From JBKJTP01 sp046590195 (GTDB lineage: Bacteria; Bacteroidota; Ignavibacteria; Palsa-1295), in NCBI GenBank assembly GCA_046590195.1, contig JBKJTP010000099.1, positions 1-26,778 on the forward strand: a DNA stretch of 26,778 nucleotides. The letters run 5' to 3'. Below the pieces are notes generated by a model, which saw nothing but the letters and a program-made list of their open reading frames with translations, was not told where the DNA came from and did no database searches. The position numbers and the translations under genes were made by a program. This document shows positions 16,862-21,931 of this stretch, in pieces (the first letter of the stretch is position 1; each line of letters begins with the position of its first letter).

Positions 16862-17241
16862 AGTTTTGGCTAGAACAGAACCTTACGGCTCTACCCTAGC
16901 CACCATTTTGGTAAGAAGGCTGGTTAGACCCCCACGGGATTACGCCGCTAGGCGCTCTGCACCGTAAAATGCGTCATTGCTTGCATTTGTGGTTTTATGC
17001 CATTTACGCCGGTCATCTGGCGGATTGACTTTTTCTGTTATTCTTTTCCGTCGAATGGCAGTACAGGCCCATCACAACAACACTGCTAGACGTTACGCCC
17101 AGTTCACCCTCGTTGGAGGGACATCACGTCAGGTTTCCAACGTCCAACTACCTGAGTTCGCAATGTTGTTGTGGTGGACCTGACGGGCAGCCAGCCCGTG
17201 TCCGAAAAATTTTCACTTGAAAGTGGTTACAATCATTCCCA
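16836..17241 (-). ncRNA. candidate large structured noncoding RNA, about 400 nt
   Basis: No plausible protein gene lies in 16762-17257. On the minus strand a perfect TATAAATA (17248-17255) is followed by about 380 nt rich in complementary segments and then by a terminator. Seen helices: a 22-position stem, 17161-17182 with 17064-17085 (one mismatch, two G-U pairs), enclosing two hairpins, 17129-17134/17150-17155 and 17107-17111/17116-17120, whose loops are complementary (GTTG and CAAC) and could kiss; a 6-bp hairpin at 17183-17199; a 7-bp stem 16998-17004/17054-17060; a 6-bp hairpin 16967-16972/16983-16988; and two mutually exclusive hairpins, 16898-16921 and 16868-16901, the latter with a GTAA tetraloop. 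I recognise no tRNA, tmRNA, RNase P or group I intron core. It could instead be a DNA site such as an origin, but promoter plus terminator favour RNA. Confidence 0.6.
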
Positions 17242-17247
17242 ACAATC

Positions 17248-17255
17248 TATTTATA
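17248..17255 (-). promoter_or_regulatory. consensus T4-type late promoter for the noncoding locus
   Basis: The minus strand reads CTATAAATAG, an exact match to the T4 late consensus. It begins 3 bases after the stop of the GIY-YIG gene and has no start codon with a ribosome binding site downstream before the terminator at 16836-16861. Confidence 0.75.
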
Positions 17256-17257
17256 GC

Positions 17258-17905
17258 TTACTTCGTTTTTGTTGTCAAGTGCTGCTTGACAACTTCCCTG
17301 TTCAACATGGAAAGAGTCTTCAGCGGCTCCGGATATCGGCTCATTCTCGATTCAGGCTTGATACCCTCGTCTAAATTCACCAAATCTCCACCCTTTCCCA
17401 TCACCCCGAAGATGTCAATAAGCTTCGATTCCAAACATAATGCTTCTAGTTCAGTCAAACCGTCCTTCACTTTGAAAACTTCCGGTTCCAAACCAAAGGT
17501 TTTCAATTTCTGACGTACCTTTCTATGGGTCTCATTCCTGTTAAGATCAAAACATCTATTACCGGTACCCTTCCCAATGTAGAATGGACGGTAGGCCATA
17601 CCTAGGGTAGCCGCAAATGTCGAGATGCCGTTTCTTTTTATGGCTATCGTTTTGGCCGTATCAAGATGAGCGTAAACGTAGTAGATTGGGTTAGCGTCTA
17701 GACACATGGAATCATATAAGTCTGAGATATTAGTATCGAATATCTCCTGACAAGCCGTAAAGACTCTCTTTACCCTTTCGTTTCTGGAAATGAATTCGGA
17801 CGGAGACTTTTGTTGCGCTTCCGCCCTCTTACACTTTAGGAGATTGATAGCCTTATTCAATTCAGCTACAGAATTGATATCGACTTCTAACACTAACTTG
17901 TTCAT
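17258..17905 (-). CDS. GIY-YIG family (putative homing) endonuclease
   Basis: The 215-residue product has a GIY-YIG-type nuclease core in its middle: IYYVYAHLDTAKT (about 73-85) followed by YRPFYIGKGTGNRCFDLNRN, with the downstream Arg in NETHRKVRQKL and the catalytic Glu probably in LTELEALCLESKLI. The N-terminal 70 residues are helical and may bind DNA. Such proteins are typical free-standing homing endonucleases of large phages. The gene looks richer in A and T than its neighbours, consistent with recent arrival. It lies between a small lipoprotein gene and the noncoding RNA locus, so the target may be in one of these. The ATG at 17905 has only a weak GGA before it. Confidence 0.85.
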   Translation of the reverse strand: MNKLVLEVDINSVAELNKAINLLKCKRAEAQQKSPSEFISRNERVKRVFTACQEIFDTNISDLYDSMCLDANPIYYVYAHLDTAKTIAIKRNGISTFAATLGMAYRPFYIGKGTGNRCFDLNRNETHRKVRQKLKTFGLEPEVFKVKDGLTELEALCLESKLIDIFGVMGKGGDLVNLDEGIKPESRMSRYPEPLKTLSMLNREVVKQHLTTKTK

Positions 17906-17911
17906 AGTCCG

Positions 17912-17941
17912 ATTTTACATAGACCTGTGGATATGTGTCAA
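17912..17941 (-). promoter_or_regulatory. possible sigma70-like promoter for the GIY-YIG gene
   Basis: The minus strand shows an exact TTGACA (17941-17936), an 18-nt spacer and TAAAAT (17917-17912). The -10 box ends only 6 nt before the ATG, so a transcript would be nearly leaderless; this weakens the call. A 7-bp inverted repeat (17907-17913 and 17942-17948) flanks the element. Confidence 0.3.
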
Positions 17942-17951
17942 GTCGGACTGT

Positions 17952-18086
17952 TCAACCTTCCCATCGACACCCGTAAGCCTTGTGTTCGCCGAAGCCGCAA
18001 CGCTTGAACTTAAGGCCGACGCAACCTGAAAGAAGCGCGACAACAACCAAACACATTGTAAAACGAACGAAGGTTGATTTGTTCAT
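17952..18086 (-). CDS. small lipoprotein, 44 aa
   Basis: The ATG at 18084-18086 has GGAG 6 nt upstream and a late promoter core 29 nt upstream. The product starts MNKSTFVRFTMCLVVVALLS and has a signal-peptide-like hydrophobic stretch followed by a lipobox, LLSGC, so Cys22 should be lipidated and the 22-residue mature part (rich in Cys, Lys and Arg, ending CRWEG) would face the periplasm. Phage lipoproteins of this size can be outer-membrane spanins (Rz1-like), but no partner Rz gene is seen next to it and the mature part lacks the usual Pro-rich character. It could also be an exclusion or envelope-modifying lipoprotein. Confidence 0.75.
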   Translation of the reverse strand: MNKSTFVRFTMCLVVVALLSGCVGLKFKRCGFGEHKAYGCRWEG

Positions 18087-18114
18087 GAAATACTCCACCG
18101 GAGTCCGGTAAGAG

Positions 18115-18122
18115 TATTTAGA
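18115..18122 (-). promoter_or_regulatory. late promoter-like motif before the lipoprotein gene
   Basis: The minus strand reads TCTAAATACT, 29 nt before the ATG at 18086, the same spacing seen at four other late promoters. Confidence 0.6.
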
Positions 18123-18128
18123 GTAGTG

Positions 18129-18539
18129 TTATGGTTCGACCCAGTTTCCCATGCCGTCGTCGCCAGCGACACCCCTGTCAATCTCTAGACTGACGACCTT
18201 CTTGCGTAACATTTCGACTTCATTGAGAAGGGGTTCGATTTCGTTCACCAGCGCCACGATAAGTTTGGCATTGGCAGCGGCAATCGTAGGGCCAACCTCG
18301 CCGTACTCTATACGCTCAAGATAGGCTTCTACCGCCGTGCCTGACATACCAGAGGTCGGTGATTCTATTGCACGCAGGGCGGGATAGGTATCACCCCATA
18401 CACCACGAGTCACATCAGCGACGGGATGGTCTCCGGATTCTGTCCAGATTTGACCGCAGGTACACTCTCCATCCTTACAGGCGTTCCACGGACGCGGGGA
18501 AGCGGCTTCAAGCAGGAGACGCAGTTCTGCGGTTTCCAT
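18129..18539 (-). CDS. hypothetical phage protein, 136 aa
   Basis: The product begins METAELRLLLEAASPRPWNA and contains CKDGECTCGQIWTESGDHPV, then a segment with ANAKLIVALVNEIEPLL and a C-terminal helix (EMLRKKVVSLEID). The combination of RPW, a Cys cluster, DHPVAD and NAKLIVALVN is one I associate with widespread phage hypothetical proteins that often accompany accessory genes; no activity is known to me. AAGGA lies about 9 nt before the ATG at 18539, inside the end of the preceding gene, so it is translationally linked to it. The Cys cluster (C21, C26, C28) may bind metal. Confidence 0.75.
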   Translation of the reverse strand: METAELRLLLEAASPRPWNACKDGECTCGQIWTESGDHPVADVTRGVWGDTYPALRAIESPTSGMSGTAVEAYLERIEYGEVGPTIAAANAKLIVALVNEIEPLLNEVEMLRKKVVSLEIDRGVAGDDGMGNWVEP

Positions 18540-18541
18540 TG

Positions 18542-18802
18542 TTAGTCCTTGACTAAATCCGAGACCAACACTTGCAGCATGACCGGCGGATGGACCTCAC
18601 CGATAATGGTAAGGTGAATCTGACCACCGGCATTCAGGAATTCCAGTTCATACTGCGTCGGAATCCACACGGAAGTCATTGCCGGGACACCGTTAATCAG
18701 TCGGTCGGTGATAGGCAGACTACCGCAACGCAGTTTCGAGTCGTCCCAGCCCGGTGGCTTGCCAAGGTCGCGGGTGAATCCTACAGCTTTCTGTGAGTCC
18801 AT
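18542..18802 (-). CDS. hypothetical protein, 86 aa
   Basis: I start at the ATG at 18802 because AGGAG stands 8 nt before it; an in-frame start at 18886 would run into the terminator region and has no ribosome binding site. The product begins MDSQKAVGFTRDLGKPPGWD, includes KLRCGSLPITDRLINGVPAM and ends as beta strands (GGQIHLTIIGEVHPPVMLQV). It may be a small beta-fold protein. The stop is 2 bases before the next start, so the two genes form a pair. No family recognised. Confidence 0.75.
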   Translation of the reverse strand: MDSQKAVGFTRDLGKPPGWDDSKLRCGSLPITDRLINGVPAMTSVWIPTQYELEFLNAGGQIHLTIIGEVHPPVMLQVLVSDLVKD

Positions 18803-18883
18803 GATGTTTCTCCTAGGTTGTTTCTTATTAGTCGAAGTAAGAGGGCCAAAACCGGAAATCAATCCTTGAAGCGGTCCTGATAA

Positions 18884-18942
18884 CAAAAAAGCACCCGTGA
18901 CATTCTCCGCTGGATTGGATTACTGTGAGAGGGGTGCTTTTT
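18884..18942 (-). terminator. terminator with a long loop
   Basis: AAAAAGCACCC (18886-18896) pairs perfectly with GGGTGCTTTTT (18932-18942); on the minus strand the stem is followed by six T. The 35-nt loop is unusually long and has a small internal CTC/GAG pairing. It closes the transcript coming from the K+ channel region. The plus strand also has a T run, so it may act both ways. Confidence 0.75.
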
Positions 18943-18944
18943 GA

Positions 18945-18952
18945 TATTTAGT
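18945..18952 (-). promoter_or_regulatory. late promoter-like motif of uncertain use
   Basis: The minus strand reads ACTAAATAT. It lies directly between the structured element at 18952-19034 and the terminator at 18884-18942, so a transcript from it would be only about 50 nt unless the terminator is read through to the gene at 18802. Confidence 0.35.
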
Positions 18953-19034
18953 CGCCGGCAGAAACCATCATCGCTCCACACGATACTTCGGTTGCCATGG
19001 GTGGCTAGAGATAGAGGGCTCTATCTGCCGGCGA
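18952..19034 (-). ncRNA. cloverleaf-like structured element in a 3' untranslated region
   Basis: The ends are an 11-bp perfect inverted repeat (18952-18962 and 19024-19034, core TCGCCGGC). On the minus strand the interior can form three further hairpins: AGATAGAG with CTCTATCT (19026-19019/19016-19009), GCCA-CCCA-TGGC, and ACC...GGT enclosing ATCG...CGAT. Together these give a four-way junction of 83 nt. The arms do not fit a tRNA (no T loop, wrong arm sizes) and I recognise no ribozyme core. It follows the stop codon at 19050 and precedes a terminator, so it may protect or regulate the 3' end of the operon transcript, or be a processed small RNA. Confidence 0.45.
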
Positions 19035-19049
19035 TTTTCGAAGCATAGC

Positions 19050-19274
19050 TTACTGGACGTTAGTGTTCAACCACGCCAGCAATTCCGCCTTGGAAGTCGG
19101 CACATCTACCTGCTCGGTGACGATATCAGCACGCTTGCGGACGAGGCCACTGGAAATCCAGTTGGAGCGAGTACCAGCGGCATCGGCCTGACTGCCGACC
19201 CATGCGGTTACGGTTGCGCTATCGGCGTCGGCGGGCGGGATAGCAAGAGTAGCAACGAGTTTGTAAAGGTTCAT
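19050..19274 (-). CDS. small hypothetical protein, 74 aa
   Basis: The product starts MNLYKLVATLAIPPADADSA and continues with TVTAWVGSQADAAGTRSNWI, a VRKRADIV segment and a C-terminal helix (KAELLAWLNTNVQ). AAGGAAA precedes the ATG at 19274, which overlaps the stop of the channel gene as ATGA, indicating tight coupling to it. It has no membrane segment and could be a cytoplasmic partner of the channel, but that is only inferred from position. No family recognised. Confidence 0.7.
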   Translation of the reverse strand: MNLYKLVATLAIPPADADSATVTAWVGSQADAAGTRSNWISSGLVRKRADIVTEQVDVPTSKAELLAWLNTNVQ

Positions 19275-19675
19275 GACAATATTTCCTTGTTGGTGGGTTT
19301 TAACGCTTCGGTGAGAATTACTATCTGCCGCTTCAAATCCTCTTGTTCCTCGTGCGTGAAAGCATCCCGGTCCTCAATAGTAGAGGAAACCAGACGAGTA
19401 ACAATGAGAGGAATGATGACGAAGATAGCAGACAACATCAACAGGATACCATCAAGGCGTCCGATGATTGTTTTTGGATAGAGGTCACCGTATCCCGTCG
19501 AAGTGGACGTAACGAACGCCCACCACGTTGCATCCCATAATGACACACCTTCTGCCACGGAGTAGACAGACGCGGCCACGGCAACTAACGATAAGTAGAA
19601 GATCAGTAACTCACCAACCGTGTCGGTGGAGTCAAGGAGCGTCCTAGTCAGGGAGAAATTCTTGAACATGTTCAT
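19271..19675 (-). CDS. two-TM potassium channel
   Basis: The 134-residue product has the plan of a minimal K+ channel: TM1 at about 21-40 (GELLIFYLSLVAVAASVYSV), a pore helix (46-57, LWDATWWAFVTS), a selectivity filter STGYGD (59-64) followed by LYP, TM2 at about 70-95, and a charged helical cytoplasmic tail. Apart from one substitution (Thr for Val) the filter TGYGDLYP matches the bacterial channel KcsA, so K+ selectivity is likely. Four copies would form the pore in the inner membrane. I start at the ATG at 19675, which overlaps the previous stop as ATGA; a TTG at 19702 is less likely and another ATG is at 19669. The following gene also overlaps by ATGA. Viral K+ channels are known from algal viruses; examples in phages are few to my knowledge. 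Confidence 0.88.
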   Translation of the reverse strand: MNMFKNFSLTRTLLDSTDTVGELLIFYLSLVAVAASVYSVAEGVSLWDATWWAFVTSTSTGYGDLYPKTIIGRLDGILLMLSAIFVIIPLIVTRLVSSTIEDRDAFTHEEQEDLKRQIVILTEALKPTNKEILS

Positions 19676-20160
19676 ACCGGATTCGGTCCGGACCACGCCC
19701 AACCGGCGTCAAGAGCGTTGTCGTGATACTTACCGTCCACGGTCAGGCCCTTCTGGCGATCCCATGCCCGGTGCAGGATGTCTTCAGTCGGGACCGCGAA
19801 CGGGAAGCGTTCGATGATATCCGTGAGGGATACCTCGTCGGTGCGACCTTCGCAGATAGCAGCCGCCACGGCAGCGTACAGCACCGCGTTACCGGGGCTA
19901 CCACCGGCCAGCGTGGCAAGGAACAGCCGGCCGGTCGTGGAAATGTTACCGGCTCCGAATCCCTTGATGCGATGGCTGAGGATGGAGAAGATGGGATGTG
20001 CTTCCATCAATTCCTGTTCAAGTCCGCAGAGCTTGGCCGGATTAGTGTCCAACATGACGTAAGTCATGAGGTCAGTCGATTCCTTCTCCGTCATCGGACG
20101 ACCGGACTTCTCGGTGTCGCCGATGATGACCTTGCCGATGTTGACTGCGAACGTGGACAT
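19672..20160 (-). CDS. hypothetical protein, 162 aa
   Basis: The product begins MSTFAVNIGKVIIGDTEKSG. Visible parts are TEKESTDLMTYVMLDTNPAK, a Gly-rich helical middle (RIKGFGAGNISTTGRLFLATLAGGSPGNAVLYAAVAAAIC, about 64-103) and a C-terminal segment with RAWDRQKGLTVDGKYHDNAL. The middle is Ala-rich but not hydrophobic enough for a convincing membrane segment. AGGAGAAG lies close before the ATG and a sigma70-like promoter is in the right place. It is the first gene of a unit that continues, through ATGA overlaps, into the K+ channel and the 74-residue gene, so a shared process is plausible. No family recognised. Confidence 0.75.
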   Translation of the reverse strand: MSTFAVNIGKVIIGDTEKSGRPMTEKESTDLMTYVMLDTNPAKLCGLEQELMEAHPIFSILSHRIKGFGAGNISTTGRLFLATLAGGSPGNAVLYAAVAAAICEGRTDEVSLTDIIERFPFAVPTEDILHRAWDRQKGLTVDGKYHDNALDAGWAWSGPNPV

Positions 20161-20183
20161 TTCTTCTCCTGTTTGTAGACTGA

Positions 20184-20212
20184 AGTGTACTGCGATTACA
20201 GTATCAAGTCAA
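20184..20212 (-). promoter_or_regulatory. sigma70-like promoter for the channel operon
   Basis: The minus strand has TTGACT (20212-20207), a 17-nt spacer and TACACT (20189-20184). Transcription would start about 17 nt before the ATG at 20160, just ahead of its Shine-Dalgarno. The -35 box overlaps the nadE stop codon. Confidence 0.5.
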
Positions 20213-21045
20213 TTGTAGTGTTCTGGTGCGGCCTCGGGTGTGCGGCGATAGGTGTGTGGCGCTGCGCGCTTGTGAGCCGTGGCGGTGTGCTGTTTGGACA
20301 GCTTGCGAGCAAATTCACTGGCCTTTTCCTGACCGTAGTCGATGATATTCGCACTCGACACGCCTTCGATTACGTTGTCGATGAAGTTATACGGGATGCC
20401 AAGTTCGTCTTCGTCAGTCTGACCTTCCCACAGGCCGGCAGATGGCGCACGCGTCAGGACAGATTCCGGCAGGCCGAGATAGCGGCCGATTTCGTACACT
20501 TCGCGCTTACTGTAATCCGACAGCGGAAATACGTCTGCCGCACCGTCACCGTGCTTGGTGAAGTAACCGGTGTAGGTCTCGGCGCGATTGTCAGTGCCGA
20601 GAACCAACAGGCCATTGGCATTTGCGGAGTAGTAAATTGCCGACATCCGCAGACGGGCCTTGAGGTTGCCGACAGTCTTGGCATCCGGTTGCGTATGACC
20701 ATCACGGGTCGGATTGAGAGCCGACAGGAACGCTTTGAGCGTATCACCCATCTCTACCGTGCGAACGTCCACACCGAGGGACGCAGCGACTTCTGCGGCG
20801 GTTTCAGCGTCAGCAGACTGATTACCCATCGGCAGGATGATAAGGTCCAGCTTGTAGTTGTTTGGCACGTCGTAAAAGCCGTCTACGGTCTCACGAATCT
20901 GCTTGATGGCTCGCACGGCCAGCGCCGCACACACAGCGGAGTCGATGCCACCCGACAGACCAAGGGCGAAACCACTCATGCGCGTATTGATGAGGGTTTT
21001 CTTGAGGAATTCAGTGATTCCGAATACTTCTTTTGCGATGCTCAT
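20209..21045 (-). CDS. nadE: NH3-dependent NAD+ synthetase
   Basis: NadE converts nicotinic acid adenine dinucleotide, ATP and ammonia to NAD+, the last step of NAD+ synthesis. At 278 residues it matches bacterial stand-alone NadE (275 in E. coli). The PP-loop LGLSGGIDSAVC (29-40) is intact; LDLIILPMGNQSADAETA, NLKARLRMSAIYYSANANGLLVLGTDNRAE, the FTKHGDGAADVFPLSDYSKREV block and RAPSAGLWEGQTDEDELG are all typical of the family. The ATG at 21045 overlaps the stop of the ligase C-terminal half as ATGA. The neighbour consumes NAD+, so the pair makes metabolic sense; protection against NAD+-depleting host defences is a second possible role. The last 25 residues are poorly conserved in type. Confidence 0.95.
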   Translation of the reverse strand: MSIAKEVFGITEFLKKTLINTRMSGFALGLSGGIDSAVCAALAVRAIKQIRETVDGFYDVPNNYKLDLIILPMGNQSADAETAAEVAASLGVDVRTVEMGDTLKAFLSALNPTRDGHTQPDAKTVGNLKARLRMSAIYYSANANGLLVLGTDNRAETYTGYFTKHGDGAADVFPLSDYSKREVYEIGRYLGLPESVLTRAPSAGLWEGQTDEDELGIPYNFIDNVIEGVSSANIIDYGQEKASEFARKLSKQHTATAHKRAAPHTYRRTPEAAPEHYN

Positions 21046-21863
21046 AGGTTGTACTCATCCTTAAATTGGTCGGCCGTCATAACCTTGACGCCGAGTTCTT
21101 TGGCCTTCTTGAACTTGGACGACGAAGAATTCGTATCCGGTGCGAGAAGGTGGGTGGTCTTGCTAGAAACCGAGCTACCAATCTTACCACCGGCCAGTTC
21201 GATTGTCTTCTCAAGGTCCGCATCGCGGAAGCCAGTGAAAACGACATTGAGACCGGAAAGTTCGGCAGTCTTGGTAACCTTGACAAGGCGAACGACACCA
21301 TCGCGGACGAGCGTATCCAGTAACTTGCGGGCTGGCGTCAGACCTTCGACAATCTTATGTCCAGTCTTGGTGTCGAAACCGTCGAGAGAAGCGATATCGT
21401 TCGCCGACATCTTCCACAATTCGTCTTCGTTGACCTGAGCCAGAAGGGCCTTGGCCTTGCGAACGCCGAAACCGAAGCCGAGATACTTGACCGCACCGAG
21501 ATAGGTTTCGAGCGTAAGGTTTTCGCCACGGCGACGCAGGCTCGCAGCAATCTTGTTGCCGTTGGAGCCAACGAGCTTTACCCATTCGCCATCGGTAATG
21601 TCGAACAACATGCTGATGATGTCAGCATAGTCCAAGTCGTAGAGACGCAGGCGCGTCCACGCTTCACGCAGGGTGGATTCCTTCAGCAGTTCCACCTGAA
21701 ACGTCTCCACGAAGCTCAGAACCTGCTTGAACTTGACCTCGGGATTCTCGTCATCGGTGACGACGACTTCTACACCGGACTCATTCCAATCCCACTTACC
21801 GACCCCCGCAATGCGGTCCAGCGAGGCATGGAAATATTTTTCGAAATTCGAATTCGGCTGCAC
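21042..21863 (-). CDS. ligA: NAD-dependent DNA ligase, C-terminal half (HhH and BRCT domains)
   Basis: This 273-residue protein is the missing end of the ligase whose front half is at 22728-23861. It begins with a linker (VGKWDWNESGVEVVV, about 21-35), then helical and helix-hairpin-helix segments (about 85-185, including GFGVRKAKALLAQVNEDELW and ASLDGFDTKTGHKIVEGL), and ends with a BRCT domain (about 200-273, LSGLNVVFTGFRDADLEKTI). In intact phage-type ligases this linker follows the OB domain directly, so the break falls between OB and HhH. No Zn finger cysteines are present in either half. The start is a GTG at 21861-21863 with only a weak AGGTAG before it; a sigma70-like promoter lies upstream. 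nadE overlaps its stop by ATGA. Confidence 0.88.
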   Translation of the reverse strand: MQPNSNFEKYFHASLDRIAGVGKWDWNESGVEVVVTDDENPEVKFKQVLSFVETFQVELLKESTLREAWTRLRLYDLDYADIISMLFDITDGEWVKLVGSNGNKIAASLRRRGENLTLETYLGAVKYLGFGFGVRKAKALLAQVNEDELWKMSANDIASLDGFDTKTGHKIVEGLTPARKLLDTLVRDGVVRLVKVTKTAELSGLNVVFTGFRDADLEKTIELAGGKIGSSVSSKTTHLLAPDTNSSSSKFKKAKELGVKVMTADQFKDEYNL

Positions 21864-21887
21864 GGTATGCTACCTAGGATATAAGAC

Positions 21888-21916
21888 ATGATAGAACGAT
21901 TAAACAATATTGTCAA
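21888..21916 (-). promoter_or_regulatory. sigma70-like promoter for the ligase C-terminal half
   Basis: The minus strand has an exact TTGACA (21916-21911), a 17-nt spacer and TATCAT (21893-21888). This is the best sigma70 match noticed in the window. It lies within the insertion, about 25 nt before the GTG of the second ligase half. Confidence 0.65.
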
Positions 21917-21931
21917 CTTGAGATTCCATAC

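Noticed and set aside
16868..16904. Plus-strand segment ending CTAGCCACCA, considered as a tRNA 3' end
   Set aside because: The matching GGCTAG lies only 22 bases upstream, too close for a tRNA, and no T-loop or anticodon arm is present.
18952..19034. Cloverleaf-like element considered as a tRNA gene
   Set aside because: Arm lengths and order do not fit and there is no TTCRA-type T loop; kept only as a structured element.
20185..21438. Plus-strand open frame of 417 residues
   Set aside because: It is antisense to nadE and the ligase C-terminal half, both of which show clear family motifs; the plus frame has no recognisable domain.
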